In this document: in pieces, positions 56,564 to 64,000 of the stretch | Position numbering within the stretch: the first letter of the stretch is position 1 | Layout: each line of letters starts with the position of its first letter | Notes under the pieces: model-generated | The model's database searches: none | What the model was told of the DNA's origin: nothing | What the model saw: the letters and a program-made list of their open reading frames with translations, nothing else | NCBI GenBank assembly: GCA_002726935.1 | Contig: PBTC01000019.1 | Location: 1 to 64,000 of the forward strand | Source: Candidatus Saccharimonadota bacterium | Lineage (GTDB): Bacteria; Patescibacteriota; Saccharimonadia; Saccharimonadales; Saccharimonadaceae | Direction: 5' to 3' | Length of the DNA stretch: 64,000 nucleotides | Program-made: the position numbers and the translations under genes

Positions 56564-57585
56564 TGAGCACAAATAAAGAAATTGTTGTAATCCGTCGAAC
56601 TAAACACGTTAGTCAAGCCGAAGACGGGGGCGGGTCTTGGAAAATCGCTTACGCTGATTTTGTTACCGCCATGATGGCCTTTTTCTTGTTAATGTGGCTG
56701 CTCGGCTCTCAAAGCCAGGGTGATCTTAAAGGAATTTCTGAGTACTTCAAGAACCCATTAAAGGTGACCATGTTAGGTGGGCCGTCAAGTGGCAATTCTT
56801 CGAATGTTATCCCAGGTGGGGGATCGAACATGGAAGAATCATACGGCCAAGAACAGAAAGGCGATGAGGACCTGAAGCGAATCAAGACCGCAGCCGAAAG
56901 ATCTATGGCCAGCGCAGAGGCGAAAGCGGAAGCGGAGAAGATGAATGAGCTTCAAAAGAAGCTGCAGCAAAAGCTAGACGACGATCTGAAGGCTCAAAGC
57001 CTCCAAGATCAGGTAAAAATAACGATCGTGGATGAAGGGTTGGAAATTCAGATTCTCGACGAGGAAGGACGACCGATGTTCCCGGGGGGAAAGTCGAAAC
57101 CGCTTCCTCATCTTCAAGAGATCCTTGAAACTCTCGCTTTGGTACTCAACGAGGTTCCAAATAAATTGAGCATCACAGGACACACCGACGCAATACCTTA
57201 TAACGGCCCAGGGGGTTACTCGAACTGGGAGCTCTCGGCCGATCGTGCCAACGCAGCCAGGGCTCTTATGCAGAACCTAGGTCTGTCTGCGGATAAAACT
57301 ATCCGGGTAAGTGGCTTGGCAGACACCGTTTCTATCGACCCAGATCCCAAAGCCTCAAAAAACCGTCGTATCGCGATTGTTGTGCTTAATGAACAAGCGG
57401 AGCGCGCGATTCTTCGACAAGGAAGTGCAAAAGGAGACACGCCGAGCGCTCCAGCGATAGATATCGATCAGCCCTCGCCTGGTACAGGAGAGTCATTCCC
57501 GGGCCTTCCTGGCTTGAGTGGTAGAGAAAATGAAAGCCCTCAAGGTAAAGTAAGTAGTTCAGAGATAAGTAGGCCCTGGCTCTAA
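56563..57585 (+). CDS. motB: MotB flagellar stator protein with OmpA-like domain
   Basis: GGSWKIAYADFVTAMMAFFLLMWLLGS (channel Asp retained); SITGHTDAIPY...NWELSADRANAARALM. Confidence 0.93.
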   Translation: MSTNKEIVVIRRTKHVSQAEDGGGSWKIAYADFVTAMMAFFLLMWLLGSQSQGDLKGISEYFKNPLKVTMLGGPSSGNSSNVIPGGGSNMEESYGQEQKGDEDLKRIKTAAERSMASAEAKAEAEKMNELQKKLQQKLDDDLKAQSLQDQVKITIVDEGLEIQILDEEGRPMFPGGKSKPLPHLQEILETLALVLNEVPNKLSITGHTDAIPYNGPGGYSNWELSADRANAARALMQNLGLSADKTIRVSGLADTVSIDPDPKASKNRRIAIVVLNEQAERAILRQGSAKGDTPSAPAIDIDQPSPGTGESFPGLPGLSGRENESPQGKVSSSEISRPWL

Positions 57586-57600
57586 TATATCCATCAAATA

Positions 57601-57625
57601 AAAAACCCGCCTAGGCGGGTTTTTT
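57601..57625. terminator. Rho-independent terminator AAAAACCCGCCTAGGCGGGTTTTTT
   Basis: Perfect stem, flanked by A and T runs, between convergent motB and the 57644 gene. Confidence 0.88.
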
Positions 57626-57643
57626 GTTCTCTTAGCCGGAGTT

Positions 57644-58324
57644 TTAGATCTCAACGGTGTGATCGAAAACGTCCTCAATAAACACGTTTTTGATGATCTC
57701 GCGTTTAAAGATTGCAATGTTCGGAGCTCTTCCTTGGAAGCTTTGACCTTGCGGACCGACGGGATAAATCGGGGCAATAATCATTTCTAGCTCTGGAAAG
57801 TCCGGAGAATTAAATAGAGACGTTAGCGCTGTAGGATCCAGATTGATGAGGCTCTCAAAGCCTTCTATCTGGGCGTCCCTCACAATCTCTGGCGCAATGC
57901 CGGAATCAAGGTAGTAATCAGACACTAGATCGGCAACGCGTTTTTTCAGCACTTTTTTGGCTTTGGTTAAGTGAAAGCCTTTGGCCGTCTTCCAGAATTC
58001 AGGGTCGGTCTTAAGCAGGTCTGCATAGCTGCGCTGGGTTTCGCTGGAAAACTCAACTTCAATCGTGGCGATCTTGCAGTCCTTTTTGAGCTTCTTCTCT
58101 GCTGCAAAGAGATATCCACCGCCCATCACTGCGAATTCGGCGTGAAAGCCCATGATCGCGTCACCTGCAGTAGGGAAACCCGGTATCGACAGATCTGTAA
58201 TGCTCAGCTTCATATCACTGAGGCAAGGTCCGTCAGTAAACCAGCCGGAAGTCAGCTTAATTGATATCTTCTTTTCTTGAGAAGCATCAAGCTGCTTAGG
58301 TTTTACTAGTGTTGCGGTTGCCAT
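57644..58324 (-). CDS. Hypothetical protein
   Basis: About 227 aa from the internal MATATLVKPKQ. Confidence 0.55.
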   Translation of the reverse strand: MATATLVKPKQLDASQEKKISIKLTSGWFTDGPCLSDMKLSITDLSIPGFPTAGDAIMGFHAEFAVMGGGYLFAAEKKLKKDCKIATIEVEFSSETQRSYADLLKTDPEFWKTAKGFHLTKAKKVLKKRVADLVSDYYLDSGIAPEIVRDAQIEGFESLINLDPTALTSLFNSPDFPELEMIIAPIYPVGPQGQSFQGRAPNIAIFKREIIKNVFIEDVFDHTVEI

Positions 58325-58585
58325 TTTTTCCTCTCTCAAAGAGATCATCTCTTTAATGTGACATATTTCACGATGTTAGCATTTTAACCCATGCTGTACA
58401 AGGTATTAACTAAGTCCATGTTCTCACCAAAAAGTTCATTCCAAGCGGTGAACAGAGGGCCTTAAATATGCCAGTCCTGAGTTTATATAGATTTTTTAAG
58501 AGGTTTTAATTATTTTTTTTGTTATGGTGTATATTATGTTAATAAAACAACACACCATGCAAAATTATCCAGTAAAGGAATAATC

Positions 58586-59419
58586 ATGAAAACCAATAAT
58601 CAAGACCTCAAGAAAGTTGGGGCTAGACCGATCTCAGAGATCCCTCAAATGGAGATCGATGAACTCGAGTCCGTTATTCGTATCGCAATGGCCAGCTACC
58701 ACAAGCTTACGGGAGAGCTGACCGTCACGCACATGCCCGAGGCCGAAATCAACCAAGCGAAGAAGGAGTTTAGCAAAAACCTAACCCCAATTACGGTTAG
58801 CGACTTCAACGAGCTTAAGAAACGCACAGGCAAGACAACGGTTGACTTCTGTGAAATGCTCGGGATTACCAGGCAGCGTTTTTACGACATATCCAAGAAG
58901 AGGGATAGAAGCGAGGTCATCAAAGAGGTTCCTCTGGCCCTTCTCATTAGGCTTTACAAGAAGCTTCCGTCACTGGTGTCGAAGAGAGCACCAACTCCGC
59001 TTGATGTTCACGAAGCTATCGGAGGGGCAGAAAAGATCAACTTCCAGGCAATGGCTATAGTCTTCGGGCGGGGTTCCGCAAGCTCTAGGCGCTGGAAAAA
59101 GGGGATCAGCCCATCAGAGGTATCTCGACCTGTTCTAGAGGCGCTTCGGAACTCAGATCGAAAGGAAGAAATTCTAGACATCTTGATTGACAACGTCTAC
59201 GAAGAAGGGATCATTCGAGGCCTAACGCCTTTTAAAGATATGGGTTGGAATGGTACGCCGGTTGAGGGCAAGGTAGAAGACATCCCTAGAGATTTCTTGA
59301 ACGCTCCAACGGTCGATCACAGAAGAGTAGAAGCCCGAGAAGGAAAGATCGTAGGATGGGGGGCGACGGAACCCGGACTGGTGGCCCGGACAAGGAAACC
59401 TAGATCTTCGGCAAAATAG
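58586..59419 (+). CDS. HTH-containing regulator-like protein
   Basis: KTTVDFCEMLGITRQRFYDISKKRD and a second HTH-like NFQAMAIVFGRGSASSRRWKKG. Confidence 0.6.
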   Translation: MKTNNQDLKKVGARPISEIPQMEIDELESVIRIAMASYHKLTGELTVTHMPEAEINQAKKEFSKNLTPITVSDFNELKKRTGKTTVDFCEMLGITRQRFYDISKKRDRSEVIKEVPLALLIRLYKKLPSLVSKRAPTPLDVHEAIGGAEKINFQAMAIVFGRGSASSRRWKKGISPSEVSRPVLEALRNSDRKEEILDILIDNVYEEGIIRGLTPFKDMGWNGTPVEGKVEDIPRDFLNAPTVDHRRVEAREGKIVGWGATEPGLVARTRKPRSSAK

Positions 59420-59421
59420 CA

Positions 59422-59940
59422 ATGAATGCGCTTCATTTCTACAACATGACCTGTTGGGTCGCACAAGCTCTCCAAAAGAGTCTTGTTCTTAAAAGCTACG
59501 AAACAAGAGGGGTTAGTGTAACCCTCTTGTCACCAGGCATCCTCGACACCATCGGTTTCGACCTCGTAGGTAGCGGGGGACTGAAGCTATATTTCCAGAA
59601 GTCTGAATGGGATTGGTTTAGGGGCTTTGAGAGATATCAAGTTGCACCTGGCCTAGGGCTTTTTTTATTTCCTAGGTCCCCTTTGCGGTGCATCGATAGA
59701 GATGTGAACGTTGCAGTCTACTTGCCTTTGTCCAAAAGTGGCATCACCTCGAAGGAGTGGGGGGGTATATCCACCTCCTGCTCGGTGGATTTAAGTCTTG
59801 CTAGAGAATCTGAAAATGAAGCACAAGAACACGGTAAGGCCTACCGGTCTGCCTTGTTTGGCCCTTCAGAAATAGCATGTGACCTAACCGCTGCTGATGC
59901 GCCCCTGCTTTTCGTTGACCACGTGGAAATTGAAAAATAA
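59422..59940 (+). CDS. Hypothetical protein
   Basis: 172 aa ORF in operon. Confidence 0.5.
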   Translation: MNALHFYNMTCWVAQALQKSLVLKSYETRGVSVTLLSPGILDTIGFDLVGSGGLKLYFQKSEWDWFRGFERYQVAPGLGLFLFPRSPLRCIDRDVNVAVYLPLSKSGITSKEWGGISTSCSVDLSLARESENEAQEHGKAYRSALFGPSEIACDLTAADAPLLFVDHVEIEK

Positions 59941-59957
59941 TATTTACTGAGATAGTT

Positions 59958-60362
59958 ATGAATGAAACCGTTCGCGTATCAAGAATCCTAGAGACTCACT
60001 TTTGCGAAAACTTGAGATTTAGGTTTATGTATCTCGGCCAAGAGATTGCTCCTATGAGTGTTTTTCATAGTGGCTTTATGCTTGGAATGGCAGCTTACAT
60101 GGTAGATGCATCACGGCTAAACGAGGAAGATGAGCCAATCATCGAAAGTGTAGAGGCGTCTGAGGACGGTTTTTTTAAGTGCAAATTTAATTTCAATGCG
60201 GTTAATGGTTTCAAGTTGGCTTTAATTTTGTCGGCATTAGAAATGCTTTTTGGAATCTCCGCGACGGAAGAATACCCCGATGAAGAGAGGGAATTTGAGC
60301 TAAGCGAAACGATAGACGGATTACTCAAGAATTACATCGAGCCACAGCTCAATGCAACGTAG
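59958..60362 (+). CDS. Hypothetical protein
   Basis: 134 aa acidic ORF in operon. Confidence 0.5.
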   Translation: MNETVRVSRILETHFCENLRFRFMYLGQEIAPMSVFHSGFMLGMAAYMVDASRLNEEDEPIIESVEASEDGFFKCKFNFNAVNGFKLALILSALEMLFGISATEEYPDEEREFELSETIDGLLKNYIEPQLNAT

Positions 60363-60375
60363 GAACAAGTAAAAA

Positions 60376-61731
60376 ATGAAAAGAGCTCAGGTACTGGAAA
60401 AAGAAGAAGGTTTTCCCCAGGTGAAAGAGGCGTCGCAAATCGCGGCCCCATCCGAGAATATTCCTGTCAATCAAGACCTCTCTGCAGTTTTCCGGAGTCC
60501 TGTAGCCGATGTAAGCCTGGCTCAGGTGCGGGAAAAAGAAGAAGGTTTCCCAAGGGTGGAAGATGTGTCGCAAATCGGAGCCGCGTCCGAGAATATTCCT
60601 GTCAATCAAGACCTCTCTGCAGTTTTCAAGAGTCCTGTAGCCGATGTTTCACTGACTGAGAAAGAAAACCCTCCCGCCAACCGGCGAGTAAGCGACACGA
60701 GCACAGTCAACAGTCTCAAGAAGATCATCGACAACCAAAAAGAGGACCCCTTTGCAGATCTGAAGTATCTCAATGAAATGATGGCTGAAACGGCCGTATT
60801 CTCGCCGTTAATGAGAGCCATTATATATAAGCCTGGGGAGGGCGCTAGCACGACTGAAAAGGAGGCCGCGTTTAGATACCTACTTAAAACGGCAATCGAG
60901 ACATCAGTGAAATTGATTTCCCTTACCACTCGGGGTCTCAAGATAACCGAAGAAGAAAAGCGGTCCGCGGTGAAGAAAGCGTTACCATGGGTGGGTGAGC
61001 TCGTGGCGAACAATTGGGTCGTCTTGCCTGAAGGGGAAAACAGTTTAGATTTGGACTCGATTTTGAGAAGCATCCGGAGCACAAGGCCCGAGGTAGATAA
61101 GCTTTTGAAAAAGGCACGAGTGCCTGAGGACATGAAGATTGATTCTGCGGACATGGCATCTGTTCAGATAAGGACGGCGATCTCTCAAGCGCTCTATCCT
61201 GTGGTGAACATGTTAGCTCTTTATGAAGAATCGCAAGATCCAAAACAAATTGGCGACTTGATTGAGTCATACAAAGACTATCTTGTAAAAGACAGCATTA
61301 AGTTCCTCGACTCGGTCTCATCTGATCAAATGAAAATTGGAGAGAACACAAAGCTTGATGCTCTCGCTTCAAGGTTAAAGCAGGTTTCAACTCTTTTGAC
61401 CTCAGACTTGCAATCCTATAAAGCCCTTGCTGGCCGAAACCCAACCAAAGAAGAGCTGATCAAAAATAGGCTTCCTCGGGTTCGTGGCCTGGTTTATCAG
61501 ATAGACACCTTTGTACAAAGCGCCATCGGAGGAATACGTATATCACGTGCGACCGATCTGGACGTGAAACCCTCAGATGTCGCAGATCTGGAGTCCCCTG
61601 CGGCAGAGGAAGGTAGGACCGCCCCTCATATTGCTGTATCTGAGTCGCCTGAGCCTGCGGCCAACGAAATGAAAGACGAAAATCAGGTTAAAACAAAACA
61701 ACAGAGCAGAACTTTCGGAGCTACGCTATGA
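60376..61731 (+). CDS. Hypothetical protein with two N-terminal 45-aa repeats
   Basis: AQVLEKEEGFPQVKEASQIAAPSENIPVNQDLSAVFRSPVADVSL / AQVREKEEGFPRVEDVSQIGAASENIPVNQDLSAVFKSPVADVSL. Confidence 0.6.
   Translation: MKRAQVLEKEEGFPQVKEASQIAAPSENIPVNQDLSAVFRSPVADVSLAQVREKEEGFPRVEDVSQIGAASENIPVNQDLSAVFKSPVADVSLTEKENPPANRRVSDTSTVNSLKKIIDNQKEDPFADLKYLNEMMAETAVFSPLMRAIIYKPGEGASTTEKEAAFRYLLKTAIETSVKLISLTTRGLKITEEEKRSAVKKALPWVGELVANNWVVLPEGENSLDLDSILRSIRSTRPEVDKLLKKARVPEDMKIDSADMASVQIRTAISQALYPVVNMLALYEESQDPKQIGDLIESYKDYLVKDSIKFLDSVSSDQMKIGENTKLDALASRLKQVSTLLTSDLQSYKALAGRNPTKEELIKNRLPRVRGLVYQIDTFVQSAIGGIRISRATDLDVKPSDVADLESPAAEEGRTAPHIAVSESPEPAANEMKDENQVKTKQQSRTFGATL
60385..60654 (+). repeat. 135-bp tandem duplication within the 60376 gene
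   Basis: 60385-60519 and 60520-60654. Confidence 0.88.
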
Positions 61732-62318
61732 CAATGCCCATCTCAATGCTTGAACGAACAATTAAGAATTTTGTGAGCTCGGGGATTCCGAGGAATAGCA
61801 AACTTCCTCTTGTACACACCGGGGAGCCTTCCGTAAAGGATGTTTATGGCGCACCTGTTAAGGATCAAATGGGATTTCTAAAAGTGTCCATTGATCAACT
61901 GAAAGCTCAGGCGAAAGAGACGAACTCTCCAGACATGGAGAAGTTTAAGGATGCATTTTTCAATGCCGTTATGGGTATTGAAGCGACAGCAGAAATTTCA
62001 TCCGGACTCGGAGTTCTCCCAATCCAGACGAGGCGATCAGCTTTGAAAATAACCGACGCCATCAGGGAGGAGGCCAAGCAATACTTTTCTGAGGGTGCGA
62101 ATCTTAGAGAGGGCGTAAATCAAGGGATCAAAGATGTTAACGAGTCCCTAATACTTGCTGCCCAAAACAAAAATCTTCGGTCGCAAGCGGGTTTCGACGC
62201 GTTCATTGACAAAGCTTTAGAGAAATGTACCTATTTGGAAAAGACTCTAGAACATATGGTCAAAAAGGCGCCATCGAGTACAATGGAAAAGAATTTCTCG
62301 CCAACCCCAGGGTTTTAA
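61728..62318 (+). CDS. Hypothetical protein
   Basis: 196 aa ORF in operon. Confidence 0.55.
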   Translation: MTMPISMLERTIKNFVSSGIPRNSKLPLVHTGEPSVKDVYGAPVKDQMGFLKVSIDQLKAQAKETNSPDMEKFKDAFFNAVMGIEATAEISSGLGVLPIQTRRSALKITDAIREEAKQYFSEGANLREGVNQGIKDVNESLILAAQNKNLRSQAGFDAFIDKALEKCTYLEKTLEHMVKKAPSSTMEKNFSPTPGF

Positions 62319-63235
62319 TGACCGACTTTTTTAAAAATCAAGCACAAAGTAGACTGCCCACGGAGAACCCGTGGGTTTTGTCTTCTTTGAGGGCCAATGA
62401 TGGTCTGCAGCGCTGCCTTGAAGACGCGTGCTTGATTGTAGCCTCGCAGGCTATAGGGCTGTCCGTTAGCGAGCTTTTTAAGCCAAGTGACGTTGAGTCT
62501 ATCGCGAAAATTAAGAAGATGACTCACGTCGCGTCGGATCTTTATGGTGATGATTATTCGAATACCTTGAACTTGGTTCGGTCTAATATGATTCGAAGTA
62601 AGGTAGGTATCGAAGGTTTATTCGTTGAAGCTGCCAAGTTTTTTCAAGAAGCGTGGTCAAACTCGGTTTTTGAGTCTGGACAAGAGCTTCTGTTTCCTTC
62701 TATAGAAGCGGCGGCGTCAGAGGGGGGGCCGGTGACCAATCCACCCTCTAAAGCTTTAATCGACAAATCCATCGATCTGAAGTCTTCTTTTTCTAGCGTA
62801 ATGCAGGCCAGGGGCGTCCTCGATGATACGAGAACCCTTTATGAGCAGAGTTCTATCGAGGTTCGTTCTGGCACGACTCCTCAGCCCGTAGTTGAGGCCG
62901 CACTCAATGTTCACCAGGCCGCATTCCCAGCCTCCAATGAAGTCAGGTTAGATTTGGAATCTAAGCTAGCAAACAGTTCCTTTGGTTCAGCGGTGAGGCT
63001 GGTTACGGCTCTACACGACAATTTGCTAGATGATTTCTCGGCCAGAAGCTTCGCTTTTATTCAGCACGCAGCAGATGAGAGGCAGGCCGGTGGTGATGTA
63101 ATGCCTATAATGGAGGGCCTAAAAAGTGAACTGACTTATTTTGCTAAGCTTGCGAAAATTGAACTGAAAACTGGATTCAGGACATTCGATGGATCTACTC
63201 CGAAAAAACCGCCGAGAACACCGGATGGGCCCTGA
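62318..63235 (+). CDS. Hypothetical protein
   Basis: Start moved from 62225 to ATG 62318 (TAATG coupling): MTDFFKNQAQSRLPTENPWVLSSLRANDGLQ. Confidence 0.55.
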   Translation: MTDFFKNQAQSRLPTENPWVLSSLRANDGLQRCLEDACLIVASQAIGLSVSELFKPSDVESIAKIKKMTHVASDLYGDDYSNTLNLVRSNMIRSKVGIEGLFVEAAKFFQEAWSNSVFESGQELLFPSIEAAASEGGPVTNPPSKALIDKSIDLKSSFSSVMQARGVLDDTRTLYEQSSIEVRSGTTPQPVVEAALNVHQAAFPASNEVRLDLESKLANSSFGSAVRLVTALHDNLLDDFSARSFAFIQHAADERQAGGDVMPIMEGLKSELTYFAKLAKIELKTGFRTFDGSTPKKPPRTPDGP

Positions 63236-63237
63236 TC

Positions 63238-63603
63238 ATGAAAAGTTTAGATAGCGCAAAAGCAAAAACAGGTCGTTTATTAAATATCGATCATCTACAA
63301 AGAGCATTGATATCCATAAATTTGCCTCAGGCTCAAATTGAAGCGGCTTTGAGTCTATACCTCGACAGCATTACAAAGGCGGACCCCGATTTCGCTGAGT
63401 TTATTGTTCTGAAACGTAGGGAAGACCTGGCTTTTTATGAGAGCGTTATCCGTGCGGTTAGAGAGGGAATGATCTTGCGATCGATTGGAACGTTCCTTGA
63501 GGATTACACGCTGATCGAGGACTATATCAAGTCTAAGGACATCTCTCATGAGGCGGACCCAGTGATGTTCGGGCGTATACGAGCAGACCTGGTGAGAATG
63601 TAA
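63238..63603 (+). CDS. Hypothetical protein
   Basis: 121 aa ORF in operon. Confidence 0.5.
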   Translation: MKSLDSAKAKTGRLLNIDHLQRALISINLPQAQIEAALSLYLDSITKADPDFAEFIVLKRREDLAFYESVIRAVREGMILRSIGTFLEDYTLIEDYIKSKDISHEADPVMFGRIRADLVRM

Positions 63604-64000
63604 ATGCACGTAAGCTACTTCAGCTCCCGTCATGGCGACACCCTAAATGATCAATTCCAGAAATTGTTATCGAGCGATGAGCGCTTTCATGAGATATCCC
63701 AGGATATATTCCTGTTCAGTACCGTCTCGTTTTACGAAAGAGAAAAAGATGTCCGTATAAAGCATCTTCTGGAAAAAAAACCGGTGTTATCGGTCACGGA
63801 CAAAGCTCAGATAGAAGAAAAAATACGTGTCGAAAAATCAATTACAAGAGTGAATAGCGGTGACCTGGAGCTTATGTACGCCGACTCTTCTTCTGAACGG
63901 CTCATACAGACAGCTCTGTCCTTTCTTGTCAAGCATTCGAGCCAGATCGACTATATAGCCGGTTTAAAAAAAGCCAAGGCTATGGGGTTCGAAATTGAGG
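63604..64000 (+). CDS. Hypothetical protein (partial, runs off right edge)
   Basis: Starts MHVSYFSSRHGDTLNDQFQKLLSSDERFHEIS directly after the previous stop; open to the window end, not in the ORF track. Confidence 0.5.
   Translation, partial: MHVSYFSSRHGDTLNDQFQKLLSSDERFHEISQDIFLFSTVSFYEREKDVRIKHLLEKKPVLSVTDKAQIEEKIRVEKSITRVNSGDLELMYADSSSERLIQTALSFLVKHSSQIDYIAGLKKAKAMGFEIE

Overview
The window looks like part of a large mobile element (megaplasmid or ICE). This is inferred from content; I ran no searches. Left third (about 0-26.7 kb, mostly minus strand): an effector- or anti-defence-like arsenal. It has nine ADP-ribosyltransferase genes of the ART-PolyVal type ('NPNFRRWFG.SKVVD..GKPLVVYHGT ... 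QIKSATGNNGSFDP.NPDITK'), six of them in a head-to-tail array running off the left edge. It also has a secreted PKD metzincin protease, two DUF4116-repeat proteins, an HNH-like protein, a Fic protein, a set of small two-TM membrane proteins, an orphan Xre/ParS-type antitoxin and an Xre-RES toxin-antitoxin pair. Centre (about 26.7-30.9 kb): about 4 kb with few credible genes, containing an interleaved repeat system. Its parts are a 15-bp ATCCCAC-T-GTGGGAT palindrome, a 16-mer RGRCCTCTTRGTYCAA and a GGCGGTGGC motif; part of it has a 107-bp period. It also contains a near-consensus LexA box and a long inverted repeat. Two tyrosine recombinases follow (32-35.4 kb). Right half (35.7-53.8 kb): a type IVB (Dot/Icm, IncI Tra-like) secretion/conjugation locus with DotD, DotC, DotB, IcmT, TrbA/DotM-like, TrbB/DsbC-like, lytic transglycosylase and IcmB/DotO (TraU). 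It is interleaved with three bactofilin-like genes, an HU-family gene and a HerA-like ATPase. It is followed by a motA-motB stator pair and an operon of unknown genes running off the right edge. Coordinates come from the supplied ORF track, with some starts trimmed by paralogue alignment. Family names rest on motif recognition by eye.
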